Assembly (NCBI RefSeq): GCF_016919245.1
Contig: NZ_JAFEJA010000001.1
Location: forward strand, 2,824,001 to 2,888,000
Length of the DNA: 64,000 nt
Reading direction: 5' to 3'
Source: Streptomyces zhihengii
GTDB taxonomy: Bacteria; Actinomycetota; Actinomycetes; Streptomycetales; Streptomycetaceae
This document shows, one piece after another, positions 9,818-18,201 of this stretch (positions within the stretch are counted from its first letter, which is position 1; every line of letters starts with the position of its first letter). The notes beneath the pieces were generated by a model. The model worked only from the letters and a program-made list of their open reading frames with translations. It had not been told where the DNA came from and did no database searches. Made by a program: the position numbers and the translations under genes.

Positions 9818-10816
9818 GTGGCCGGGAACGATATGGGCGTGTTCGGGGTCACGGCACGGGAGGAAGAGCTCTACCGGCACTTCCTGCGGAACCCCGGTAC
9901 CCCTGCCGACGACGTGCACCTGCTGCTGGGCACCGATCCCGACGAGACGCCCGGGTGCCTGGAACGGCTGCGGGATCTGGGGCTGTTGCAGCCGTCCGGG
10001 ACGGACGGGCTGGTGACGCCGGTGGATCCGGAGCGGGCGCTGGCGCGGCTGACGGACCGGCGGCTGAACGAGCTGCACGAGGAGCTGCGGCGGGTCACCC
10101 GGGCGCGGCACGTGATCGACGGGCTCCGGGCGGAGGCCGCCGCGCGCAACGGGGCCGCCGCCGGGATCGAGCAGTTGGAAGGGCTCGCGGACATCCGCAA
10201 CCGGATCGACGACCTGGCGTTCTTCGCTCGGGAGGAGATCCTTGCGGTGGAGACGTACCCGCGGCTGTCGGCGGAGAACATCGCCCGGTCCCGGCCGCTG
10301 GATCTGAGGTGTCTGCGCCGTGGCGTGCGGATCCGGAACGTGGTCGTGCGCCGCGCGCTGGAGGACGGCCCGACAGCGGCGTATCTACGCGAGTTGACCG
10401 CGCACGGGGCCGAGATCCGGGTGACCTCGGAGACGGCCGAGCGGATGCTCGTCTACGACCGGAGCACCGCGCTGGTGCCGCTGGATCCGCAGAACACCGC
10501 GCGGGGCGCGCTGCTGGCGCACAAGAGCGGGCTGGTCACCAACATCATCGCGCTCTTCGAGAAGATCTGGGACGCCGCCGAGGATCTGGCGGAGGTGCTG
10601 CGTCCGGGCCGGCCGGTGGCGGAGTCGGAGCTGACCGAGCGGGAGCGGCGGGTGCTCACGTTCATGTGCACCGGGGGGAAGGACGAGGCCGGGGCGCGGG
10701 AGTTGGCGGTCTCCGTGCGGACGTACCGGCGCTATGTGGCGGAGCTGTTGCAGGCGCTGGGGGCGAACAGCCGGGCGCAGGCGGCGCTGCTGGCCCGTGA
10801 GCGGGGCTGGATCTGA
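9818..10816 (+). CDS. LuxR-type regulator with TrmB-like N-terminus, RiPP cluster
   Basis: About 332 residues. The N-terminal segment (VTAREEELYRHFLRNPGTPA ... LERLRDLGLLQPSG) is a TrmB-like winged helix. The middle (about 120-250) has the phospholipase-D-like fold often found in this regulator type (ERMLVYDRSTALVPLD). The C-terminus is a LuxR helix-turn-helix (LTERERRVLTFMCTGGKDE ... VRTYRRYVAELLQALGA). Regulators with this layout accompany thiopeptide and linear-azole clusters. The GTG at 9818, preceded by an AGGGGGG box, is chosen; an internal ATG at 9833 is possible. It is transcribed towards the rest of the cluster and converges on the minus-strand peptidase unit. Confidence 0.85.
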   Translation: MAGNDMGVFGVTAREEELYRHFLRNPGTPADDVHLLLGTDPDETPGCLERLRDLGLLQPSGTDGLVTPVDPERALARLTDRRLNELHEELRRVTRARHVIDGLRAEAAARNGAAAGIEQLEGLADIRNRIDDLAFFAREEILAVETYPRLSAENIARSRPLDLRCLRRGVRIRNVVVRRALEDGPTAAYLRELTAHGAEIRVTSETAERMLVYDRSTALVPLDPQNTARGALLAHKSGLVTNIIALFEKIWDAAEDLAEVLRPGRPVAESELTERERRVLTFMCTGGKDEAGARELAVSVRTYRRYVAELLQALGANSRAQAALLARERGWI

Positions 10817-11010
10817 GGGGTGGGCGGGGCGGCGCGGCCGGTGGCCGCGGCGGGGGGGGGCCGCAGGGCCGGTCGGCGCCCGCTGCGGGGCCGGGTCCTA
10901 CCGGTGAGGTGCGGCTGCGGGGGCGGTTCCGACGGGTGGGCGGGGCCGCAGGGCCGGTCGGCGGCTGCCGAGGCGGGTGGGCGGGCGGCGGACAGCCCGG
11001 ACGGCCCGGG

Positions 11011-11277
11011 TCACGGCAGGGTGCGGTGGGACCAGCCGCGTAACGCGGTGTCCGTGAAGGCGGCGGAGAGCGCGTGATGAACCGCCGTGAGGCCGGTGCG
11101 GGGCCCCGGGGTGATACGGAGGCGGACGCGGTCGGCGGCGACCTCGGGCTTGCAGGTCCAGTCCGGGGGGAGCAGCCAGAGCAGGCGGAGCACGGTGGTG
11201 GGGCCGGCCGGGGCGCGGCCGTCGTGGCGGACGGCCACGACGTCGACGTGGCGGGCGTCGGTGTCCGTCGACATCAT
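11011..11277 (-). CDS. Small protein paired with M20 amidohydrolase (unknown function)
   Basis: 88 residues, beginning MMSTDTDARHVDVVAVRHDG and ending ALRGWSHRTLP. No family recognised. Its ATG overlaps the stop of the upstream M20 gene (ATGA at 11277-11274), so the two are translationally coupled. It is hydrophobic in the middle (TVLRLLWLLPPDWTC) with one cysteine, and has no signal peptide. A role as partner or chaperone of the amidohydrolase, or in product tailoring, is inference from coupling only. Confidence 0.75.
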   Translation of the reverse strand: MMSTDTDARHVDVVAVRHDGRAPAGPTTVLRLLWLLPPDWTCKPEVAADRVRLRITPGPRTGLTAVHHALSAAFTDTALRGWSHRTLP

Positions 11278-12623
11278 GCCGAGGCCTCCGGGCGGGTCGA
11301 GCGGGACGGGGCTTCGGGACGGGCGGGGCGGGACGGGGCCTCCGCGTGGTCCGGGTCTGACGGGGGCTGCGCGCCCTCCGGGCGGGCCCGGAGGGTGTGG
11401 AGGGCAGCGGAGGTGAGGGCCGTGATGCCGGTGGGCAGGGCGGTGCGGACGTCGGGGGCGAACTCCGGGGAGTGGTTGGGCGGGAGGGGGGCGCCCGTGG
11501 CGAGGGCCTCGCGCCAGCGGCGGGCGCCGGTGGTGCCCAGGAGCCAGTACGCGAGGGGGACGCCGCCGGCCCCGAAGTGGGCGTAGTCCTCGACGGCGCC
11601 CAGGACCGGTGCGGACATCACCCGGCCCGAACCGAGCGCCGCCGCGTGGACGCGGCGCAGGGCGGCGGTGGCGGCCGGGTCGGGGGTCAGGGCGGGCGCG
11701 CGGGAGGTCACCGTGATGTCGGGCGGGTCCTCGCTCCCGGAGGCGGCGCACTCGGCGCGGACGACGCGTTCCACGGCGGCGCGCACGCGGTCCAGGGCCC
11801 GGTCGTCCACGGCGCGCAGCGAGAGGGCGAGTTCGGCGCGGTCGGGGATGACGTTGGCCCGCTCCCCCGCCCGCAGCGATCCGACGGTGAGGACCACCTG
11901 TTCGGCGGGCGCGCACTCGCGGGAGACCACGGTCTGGAGGCGCAGCACCACGGCGGCGGCGGTGACGACCGGGTCGACGGCGAGGTGGGGGGTGCCGCCG
12001 TGGCCGCCGCGGCCGCGGACGACGACGTCCAGGGTGGTGCCGGCGGGCATCAGGGGCCCGTGTCCCGCGTGGGCGACCGCCCCGGCGGGGAGGGGGGCGG
12101 CGTGCTGGGCGAGGACGACGGCGGGGGTGCCGAACCGTTCGTAGAGCCCGTCCGCCAGCATGGCCCGCGCCCCGTCGAGGGTCTCCTCCGCGGGCTGGCC
12201 GACCAGGACGACGGTGCCCCGCCAGGTGTCGCGCGCCGCGGCGAGGGAGGCGAGGGCGCCCGCGGCGGCGGCCAGGTGCAGATCGTGGCCGCAGGCGTGC
12301 ATCACCCCGGGGACGGTGCTGGCGTACGGGAGTCCGGTGCGCTCGGTGACGGGGAGGGCGTCCAGTTCGGCGCGGAGCATGACGGTGGGGCCGGGGCCGT
12401 TGGCGAGGACGCCCACGGTGCCGTGTCCCCCGCCGACCCCGCGGGTGACGGCGCACCCGTGGTCGTGGAGCCAGCCGGCCAGGCGGTCGGCGGTGCGGTG
12501 CTCGTGGCCGGAGAGTTCGGGGTGGGTGTGGAGGTCGAGGTAGAGCTCCAGCGCCGGCCTCAGGGAGGGAAGGGCGGGCGCCGGGGCGGGGGCATCGGGC
12601 GCGGTGACCGTCTCGGACTCCAC
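11274..12623 (-). CDS. M20-family amidohydrolase / peptidase, RiPP cluster
   Basis: Zinc-dependent hydrolase of the M20D type (N-acyl-amino-acid, hippurate or IAA-amino-acid hydrolase relatives), about 449 residues. Visible are the opening LYLDLHTHPELSGHEHRTAD, the metal motif VMHACGHDLHLAA, the catalytic acids in VGQPAEET, the dimerisation-domain GRGGHGGTPH, and the late histidine in LPPNHSPEF. A GTG at 12623 is preferred because GGAGG lies 5 bases upstream; GTG at 12635 is an alternative. It is divergent from the precursor gene and shares its upstream region. It could trim the peptide or cleave an N-acyl or amide bond in the product, or serve self-protection; none of this is shown by the sequence. 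Confidence 0.88.
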   Translation of the reverse strand: MESETVTAPDAPAPAPALPSLRPALELYLDLHTHPELSGHEHRTADRLAGWLHDHGCAVTRGVGGGHGTVGVLANGPGPTVMLRAELDALPVTERTGLPYASTVPGVMHACGHDLHLAAAAGALASLAAARDTWRGTVVLVGQPAEETLDGARAMLADGLYERFGTPAVVLAQHAAPLPAGAVAHAGHGPLMPAGTTLDVVVRGRGGHGGTPHLAVDPVVTAAAVVLRLQTVVSRECAPAEQVVLTVGSLRAGERANVIPDRAELALSLRAVDDRALDRVRAAVERVVRAECAASGSEDPPDITVTSRAPALTPDPAATAALRRVHAAALGSGRVMSAPVLGAVEDYAHFGAGGVPLAYWLLGTTGARRWREALATGAPLPPNHSPEFAPDVRTALPTGITALTSAALHTLRARPEGAQPPSDPDHAEAPSRPARPEAPSRSTRPEASA

Positions 12624-12960
12624 GGGGTCCTCCACTTCGTCGTGCCGGTGGGTGGTGCGTCGCGGGCTTCGGGCCGGTGGTGCGGTGGGGCGGCCGTGCG
12701 GTCGTCCGGTGGGCCGGGGGCGGGGCCTTGGGCCGGTGGCGATGCACCCCCGGGGGTGGCGCGCCCCCGGCCGGTGGGTGCGCTGGTCGACAGGGTGCGG
12801 TACGGGGTGCGCACGGGGACGTCGGGCCGCTGTCAGGGGGTGACAGCGGACTGACAGCGGGCGGCGGGCCGATGTGACAGCGGCGGGCGCTGCAATGGAG
12901 TCCTCGCAAGGGAAGCGCCGCCGGACCGCCGGCGGCCCCCGGTGACCGAAGGAGAACGCC
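12624..12960. promoter_or_regulatory. Divergent control region of precursor and M20 genes
   Basis: 337 bases without a gene between two divergent starts. The precursor-proximal half carries heptamer repeats (listed separately), and TGCAATGG at about 12891-12898 is a possible -10 region for the precursor. The peptidase-proximal half is a G-rich stretch with no motif that I can identify. Confidence 0.6.
12827..12883 (+). promoter_or_regulatory. Candidate SARP operator: repeated TGACAGCGG
   Basis: Three direct copies of TGACAGCGG start at 12841, 12852 and 12875, with an inverted copy CCGCTGTCA at 12827-12835. The first two are exactly 11 bp apart and the third 23 bp further. SARP activators typically bind heptamer direct repeats at 11- or 22-bp periods just upstream of the -10, and this cluster encodes a SARP. 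The block ends about 78 bases before the precursor start. Confidence 0.6.
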
Positions 12961-13137
12961 ATGGCCCCGAAGACGGAGCTCGCCACCCTCGCCGACGAGA
13001 TCCTGGAGCTGGAGTCGGAGACCTTCGAGATCTCGGACTACTCGGACGCGGTCGAGGTCGTCCTCGCCGGCTGCACCTCGTCCTCCTCGACGTCCACCTG
13101 CTCCAGCACCACCAGCACCACCTCCTGCAGCGCCTGA
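12961..13137 (+). CDS. RiPP precursor peptide, thiopeptide/linear-azole type
   Basis: 58-residue peptide preceded by GAAGGAG six bases before the ATG. The leader (about residues 1-37) is acidic and begins MAPKTELATLADEILELESE; the FEISDYSDA that follows matches the LEISDY-type motif of thiopeptide leaders. The putative core (about 38-58, directly after VVLAG) has three Cys, ten Ser, seven Thr and a final Ala, so 20 of 21 residues are substrates for azoline formation or dehydration. Cys are at core positions 1, 10 and 19. It is on the plus strand, against the biosynthetic operon, and is closed by a strong terminator. The cleavage site is inferred from composition, not known. Confidence 0.92.
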   Translation: MAPKTELATLADEILELESETFEISDYSDAVEVVLAGCTSSSSTSTCSSTTSTTSCSA

Positions 13138-13160
13138 TCCGGCGCCTGCGGATCGACCGT

Positions 13161-13200
13161 CGGCCCCTTTCCCGGGGGGAAGTCCCCGGGAAAGGGGCCG
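13161..13200 (+). terminator. Strong terminator behind the precursor gene
   Basis: Perfect 17-bp inverted repeat (CGGCCCCTTTCCCGGGG and its complement) around a 6-base loop, 23 bases after the precursor stop. It is symmetrical enough to act on the convergent YcaO transcript too. Confidence 0.9.
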
Positions 13201-13208
13201 CGGCACGT

Positions 13209-13243
13209 CCCGGGGCCGCCCGGGGGGACGGAGCGGCCCCGGG
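13209..13243 (-). terminator. Second hairpin at the end of the biosynthetic operon
   Basis: Perfect 11-bp inverted repeat (CCCGGGGCCGC / GCGGCCCCGGG) with a 13-base loop, 3 bases beyond the YcaO stop. With the preceding hairpin it insulates two convergent transcripts. Confidence 0.7.
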
Positions 13244-13246
13244 GGC

Positions 13247-15274
13247 TCAGGGGAACGGATGCGGCACGGCCTTGATCTCGTCCTCGCGCAGGTCGCGGGG
13301 GTGGCGTCCGGACGTCCTCGGGGCGGTGCGCAGCCGGGGCATCAGCAGGGCGCGCTGGCGGGTCCAGCCGAAGTCGATGGGCAGCAGTCCGGGCACGGTG
13401 GTGCTGACGGTGTGCAGGCCCATCCGCCGCTGTTCGGGGGTGGTCTGGTCGACGGCGACGACGTCGTGTCCGGCGCGGACCAGGTCGTCGGTCAGCAGGC
13501 GGAGGTCGTCCATCAGGTCGCCGGTGCGGGGCCGGCGCGGGGTCCAGTCGGCGAAGGCCTCGGCGAGCGGGAGGACGGCGGACGGCTCCAGGAACTCGCG
13601 TGCGTGCACGGCCATCGCGGGCAGTCCGTAGAGCTGGGCGTGGTCCTTGAGGTGGAGCACCTTGGTGAAGTCCCCGGCCATGGCCTCCAGTTCGCCGATC
13701 CGGTCGGCGACCTGGTAGGGCAGGTGGGGGATGTAGGTGAGCACCTCGGACAGGGCGGCCTCGACGGTGGCCTCGGGGTCGAATCCGGCCGCGGCGCTGA
13801 AGGAGAGGGTGCCGGGGCCGCCGTCGCGCCGGACGGCGAGGGCGGTGACGACGGGGACGGCGAGGTCCATCCGGGTGTCGTAGGCGTGGACGTCGTAGCC
13901 GTGCAGGGCGGCCCGGTCGAGCATGGCGCGGACGGCGCGTCCCCGGCAGCCGGCGAGGTCGATCTCGGTGAGCCGGGTGCGGCCGTACCAGGCGACCAGG
14001 AAGGCGTCCCGTTCGACGAGTTCGAGCAGGCCGAAGAGGATCGCCTCGGCCAGGCTGCTGCCGGTGGCGCAGCCGTTGGAGCACTCGAAGACGAAGTTGT
14101 CGGCGTCGACGCCGGCTCCGTAGTGGGCGAGGCGGGCGGGGACGAGGAGCGGCCGGTCGTCGCGGAGCGAGTGCCCCCACACCCAGGGGATCTCCCGGTC
14201 GGGGTCGAAGGGGCTGACGAGGTGGTCGCGTTCGTAGGTCTCGGGGGCGTAGAAGCCGCAGTCTGCGGGGTCGAGGGCGGGGGTGCCGGCGGCGAGGAGG
14301 GCGCGGTGGGAGGCGGTGACGGGCGAGGTGCCGCGCCGGCGGTGGGTGCCCGCGTACCGTTCGAGCCCTTCGAGGTGGGCGAGCCGGCGGCTGGTGGCGT
14401 AGGAGTTGGCCTGGCCGCTGAAGGTGACGTCGTTGAGCCCCGCGTAGCCGCGGACGAAGTGGGTGCCGGCGACGGGGGCGGTGGTGGTGGACGCCGGGTT
14501 GATCCAGGTGTCGGAGCCGAGGGCGCCGCAGACGGGGTTGGCCAGGGCGGCGGTGGGGAGCGGGTAGGAGCCGAGGGGGCGCAGCCGGTAGCCGTCCGGG
14601 TCCGGTTTGGGGGTGGGGCCCAGGGTCATCCGGGCCGCTTCGGCGGTGTCGGGGCGTTCGGTGACGCAGGACGGGCACAGCGGCTCGGGCAGCAGCGGGA
14701 AGGTGGCGGTGGCCAGGGTGCCGAGGTCGACCCGGGTCACCCGGGGCAGGGCTCGGTCGGCGTCGGAGACGGTGGAGGGGGCCGGGCGCCCGCCGGGGAG
14801 CATCGCCTGCCAGGCGGCCCAGACGGCGTCCACCGCCCAGTCGGTGAACACGGGCCAGGCGGTGGCGCCGTGGGGCTCGTAGCCGAGTTCGAGCGCTTCG
14901 CGCTCCGAGCGGCTGCGCAGGCGCTGCCAGCGCATGGCGAGGCACTGGCCGCACGCGCCGGCGGTGCCTGCGCCGCCCCAGGGGCCGATGAGCACGGCCC
15001 GCGAGGTGAGGTGGACGGTGGCGGCGGGGCGCACGGCGGCGTACGGGTCGGGCCGGCCGAAGCCGAGGGTGTCGGTCGAGCCGAGCGGCACGACCAGCGG
15101 CGCGGGGAGAGCGCCGGGGGTGGTGTCCGGTGCGAGGAGCCCCGTGTGGCGGGCCGTCAGGGCGCGCTGGAGGTGGGCGCGGGCGGCCTCCAGCGGGGTG
15201 TCGGCGGACACCTCGGGGGCGACCTCGGGCGCGCGGGCGGCGCGGGCGGGCGGGGCGGTGGCGGTGGCGGTCAT
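13247..15274 (-). CDS. YcaO-domain cyclodehydratase 1 (TOMM)
   Basis: 675 residues. YcaO enzymes activate the peptide backbone with ATP so that Cys, Ser or Thr side chains close to azolines. The N-terminal region (about 1-230) carries cysteine pairs GACGQC and CPSC, likely zinc ligands. The YcaO domain shows EGLERYAGTH, ECSNGCATGSSLAEAILFG and LLELVERDAFLVAWYGR, with the Glu/Arg ATP-Mg residues. The C-terminus ends PHPFP, the proline-rich tail that TOMM YcaOs place in the active site. The ATG at 15274 overlaps the ABC permease stop (ATGA). It is a paralogue of the YcaO at 23925-25865; the two may divide Cys and Ser/Thr sites. Last gene of the operon. Confidence 0.93.
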   Translation of the reverse strand: MTATATAPPARAARAPEVAPEVSADTPLEAARAHLQRALTARHTGLLAPDTTPGALPAPLVVPLGSTDTLGFGRPDPYAAVRPAATVHLTSRAVLIGPWGGAGTAGACGQCLAMRWQRLRSRSEREALELGYEPHGATAWPVFTDWAVDAVWAAWQAMLPGGRPAPSTVSDADRALPRVTRVDLGTLATATFPLLPEPLCPSCVTERPDTAEAARMTLGPTPKPDPDGYRLRPLGSYPLPTAALANPVCGALGSDTWINPASTTTAPVAGTHFVRGYAGLNDVTFSGQANSYATSRRLAHLEGLERYAGTHRRRGTSPVTASHRALLAAGTPALDPADCGFYAPETYERDHLVSPFDPDREIPWVWGHSLRDDRPLLVPARLAHYGAGVDADNFVFECSNGCATGSSLAEAILFGLLELVERDAFLVAWYGRTRLTEIDLAGCRGRAVRAMLDRAALHGYDVHAYDTRMDLAVPVVTALAVRRDGGPGTLSFSAAAGFDPEATVEAALSEVLTYIPHLPYQVADRIGELEAMAGDFTKVLHLKDHAQLYGLPAMAVHAREFLEPSAVLPLAEAFADWTPRRPRTGDLMDDLRLLTDDLVRAGHDVVAVDQTTPEQRRMGLHTVSTTVPGLLPIDFGWTRQRALLMPRLRTAPRTSGRHPRDLREDEIKAVPHPFP

Positions 15275-16026
15275 GTCCGGTCGCTCCAGCGGAAGGTCTT
15301 CAGCGCGACGGCGCCGAGGACGAGGGCGACGCCGGCGAGGACCCCGCAGGCCAGGGCGATGTCGGAGCCGGAGCCGCTGCCGGTGAGGGCGGCGGAGACG
15401 CCGTCGTTGAGGTAGTAGAGCGGCAGGGCGTGGGCGAGGTCCTGCATCCAGCCCGGCATGGCGTCGATCGGGAAGAAGGAGCCGGAGAGGAACGCCATGG
15501 GGATCATCAGGCAGTTGGCGACCGCGGCGACGGCCTCCGGGGTCTTCGCGAAGGTGCCGACGATGACGCCGACGGCGAGGAACGCGGTGATGCCGAGCAC
15601 CAGCACCGGCAGGACCAGCGGCCAGCTCCCGGCGGGGGCCAGTCCGAAGAACGGCAGCATGGCCACCGCCACGAAGAGCACCGCCTGGACGACGCCGATG
15701 GCCACGGCGAGCACATAGCGGGAGGCGAGCACGGCGGGCAGCCGGACCGGGGTCATCCGGATCAGCCGGAGGATGTCGTCGCGGCGCCACTGCATGAGGA
15801 CGAAGCCGATGCCGAAGACGGCGGCGTTGGCGACGCCCCAGGAGAGCACGCCGGGCGCGATGTAGTCGATGTAGGGGGCGCCGCTCTGCTCGACGTCCTT
15901 GCCGCTGAAGATCAGGCCGAAGACGACGAGGAAGAGCAGGGGGAAGGCGAAGGTGAAGAAGAGGGTGGTCCTGTCGCGGGTGTAGGCCTTGTGGCCCGCC
16001 CGGGTGAGTGCGGCGTATGCGCTCAT
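15271..16026 (-). CDS. ABC-2 type transporter permease, RiPP export
   Basis: 251 residues with about six hydrophobic segments (TLFFTFAFPLLFLVVFGLIF, YIAPGVLSWGVANAAVFGIG, LVLPVLVLGITAFLAVGVIV and others), in the pattern of the ABC-2 permease family. It contains the usual FLSGSFFPIDAMPGWMQ segment before the last membrane helix. It follows the ATPase gene by about 50 bases and overlaps the YcaO start by 4, so all three are one unit. It probably exports the mature peptide or confers producer protection; other substrates cannot be excluded. Confidence 0.92.
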   Translation of the reverse strand: MSAYAALTRAGHKAYTRDRTTLFFTFAFPLLFLVVFGLIFSGKDVEQSGAPYIDYIAPGVLSWGVANAAVFGIGFVLMQWRRDDILRLIRMTPVRLPAVLASRYVLAVAIGVVQAVLFVAVAMLPFFGLAPAGSWPLVLPVLVLGITAFLAVGVIVGTFAKTPEAVAAVANCLMIPMAFLSGSFFPIDAMPGWMQDLAHALPLYYLNDGVSAALTGSGSGSDIALACGVLAGVALVLGAVALKTFRWSDRT

Positions 16027-16078
16027 GGCGGTGGTCTCTCCGTAGTCCGCTTGCGGTCCGGTGCCTGGGGGCGGGTGG

Positions 16079-16999
<921 letters not shown>

Positions 17000-17019
17000 G
17001 GGACTCTCCTCGGTCGCGC

Positions 17020-17110
17020 GGCTCGGGCCGCCGTCGGCAGGTGTGGTCACGCGGCTCGGGCCGCCGTCAGCGGGTGTGGTCACGGGGCTCATGCCGCCGT
17101 CAGCAGGTGG
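17020..17110. repeat. 33-bp tandem repeat at the M50/ABC junction
   Basis: Two full 33-bp copies begin at 17020 and 17053, and a partial third at 17086 covers the last codons of the M50 gene. The period is a multiple of three, so the repeat keeps the frame of the longer ABC ATPase reading. Confidence 0.8.
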
Positions 17111-18201
17111 TGGACGAGTGCCGCGGCCGCCGCGGCGAGCAGGCCGATGACGAGCAGGGAGCCCAGCCCGTAGGCCGTGTAGGCGGTGCGGGCGCGGCGC
17201 GGGTACGAGGCGGCGGCGGGGTCGCGGCGGACCGCGAGGCGGAGGTAGGCGCGGCTGGAGGCGGCGAGTTCGGTGGCGCCGGCGAACTGCGCGGCGATCT
17301 TGTAGCCGTCGAGCGGTGGGAGCGGGACGAGCATGGACAGCGCCTGGACGGTGCCGAGGAACAGCAGCGCGGCGACGGCGTCCCGGGTGGCCGCGTCCAG
17401 CGGTGCCCAGAGCCAGAGGGCGGAGAACGGCAGCAGGAAGAGCAGGTTCGTCACGGAGCCGGCGAGGGCGGTGGCGATCCGGGCCCGCCGGGTGGGCAGG
17501 TAGAGGTAGTCGTCCACCGTGCAGTACATGATCACCATCGGCAGCCGCCAGCGCAGGCCGATCTCGGCGACGGTGCCGCCGTGGTGGCGGGCGACCACGC
17601 CGTGGGCCAGTTCGTGCAGGGCGGTGCTGAGCCACAGCAGGCAGGCGGCGGCGGTCAGCGGGACGGGCCGGGTGAAGAGGTCCAGGGCGGCGGCTGCCAG
17701 TTCGCCGACATGGAGGACGAGGACCGTCTCCATCGCGACGACGGCGGCCAGCAGCGCGGTGATCCAGGCCGGGTGCAGCAGGAAGCCCAGGGCGCGGTGG
17801 AGGCGCCCCGCGGTGGCGTCGGCGTCGGCCACCAGGCGGAGGGTGCCGCGCAGCAGGGTGCGGGGCGGTTCGGGGGCGGGCTCGGGGCGGGGCGCCGCCG
17901 GGGAGCCGTCGAGCAGCCCGCGGGTGCCGAGCATGCCGAGGAGCTGTTGCCAGTGGGCGTCGCCGAGGCGGCGTCCGTACCGTCCGGCGTACTCGTCGCC
18001 GATCTCCGCGAGGCTGCGGGTGCCGTCCATCCGGGAGATGAGGAAGGACTCCTTGTCGCCGACCTTGAAGGACTGGCCGCGGCCGGTGTCCTTGATAAGC
18101 CGGACGGTGGCGGGGCCGTGCAGCAGGACGTCGCTGACCAGGACGCCGGACCGCAGGGCGGGCCGGTACGGGGCGGGTGCCGCGGCGGGTCCGGCGCTCA
18201 C
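17089..18201 (-). CDS. M50-family membrane zinc metalloprotease with PqqD-like N-terminus
   Basis: 370 residues. Residues about 20-95 look like a PqqD/RRE-like fold (ATVRLIKDTGRGQSFKVGDK ... SLAEIGDEYAGRYG), which in RiPP systems binds leader peptides. The rest is a polytopic M50 protease: HELAH at 196-200 and the distal aspartate in PPLDGY (about 298), with several membrane helices and a C-terminal helix LLVIGLLAAAAAALVHHLL. The GTG at 18201 overlaps the upstream stop (GTGA). It may remove the leader at the membrane before export through the adjacent ABC pair; that role is inferred. Confidence 0.87.
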   Translation of the reverse strand: MSAGPAAAPAPYRPALRSGVLVSDVLLHGPATVRLIKDTGRGQSFKVGDKESFLISRMDGTRSLAEIGDEYAGRYGRRLGDAHWQQLLGMLGTRGLLDGSPAAPRPEPAPEPPRTLLRGTLRLVADADATAGRLHRALGFLLHPAWITALLAAVVAMETVLVLHVGELAAAALDLFTRPVPLTAAACLLWLSTALHELAHGVVARHHGGTVAEIGLRWRLPMVIMYCTVDDYLYLPTRRARIATALAGSVTNLLFLLPFSALWLWAPLDAATRDAVAALLFLGTVQALSMLVPLPPLDGYKIAAQFAGATELAASSRAYLRLAVRRDPAAASYPRRARTAYTAYGLGSLLVIGLLAAAAAALVHHLLTAA

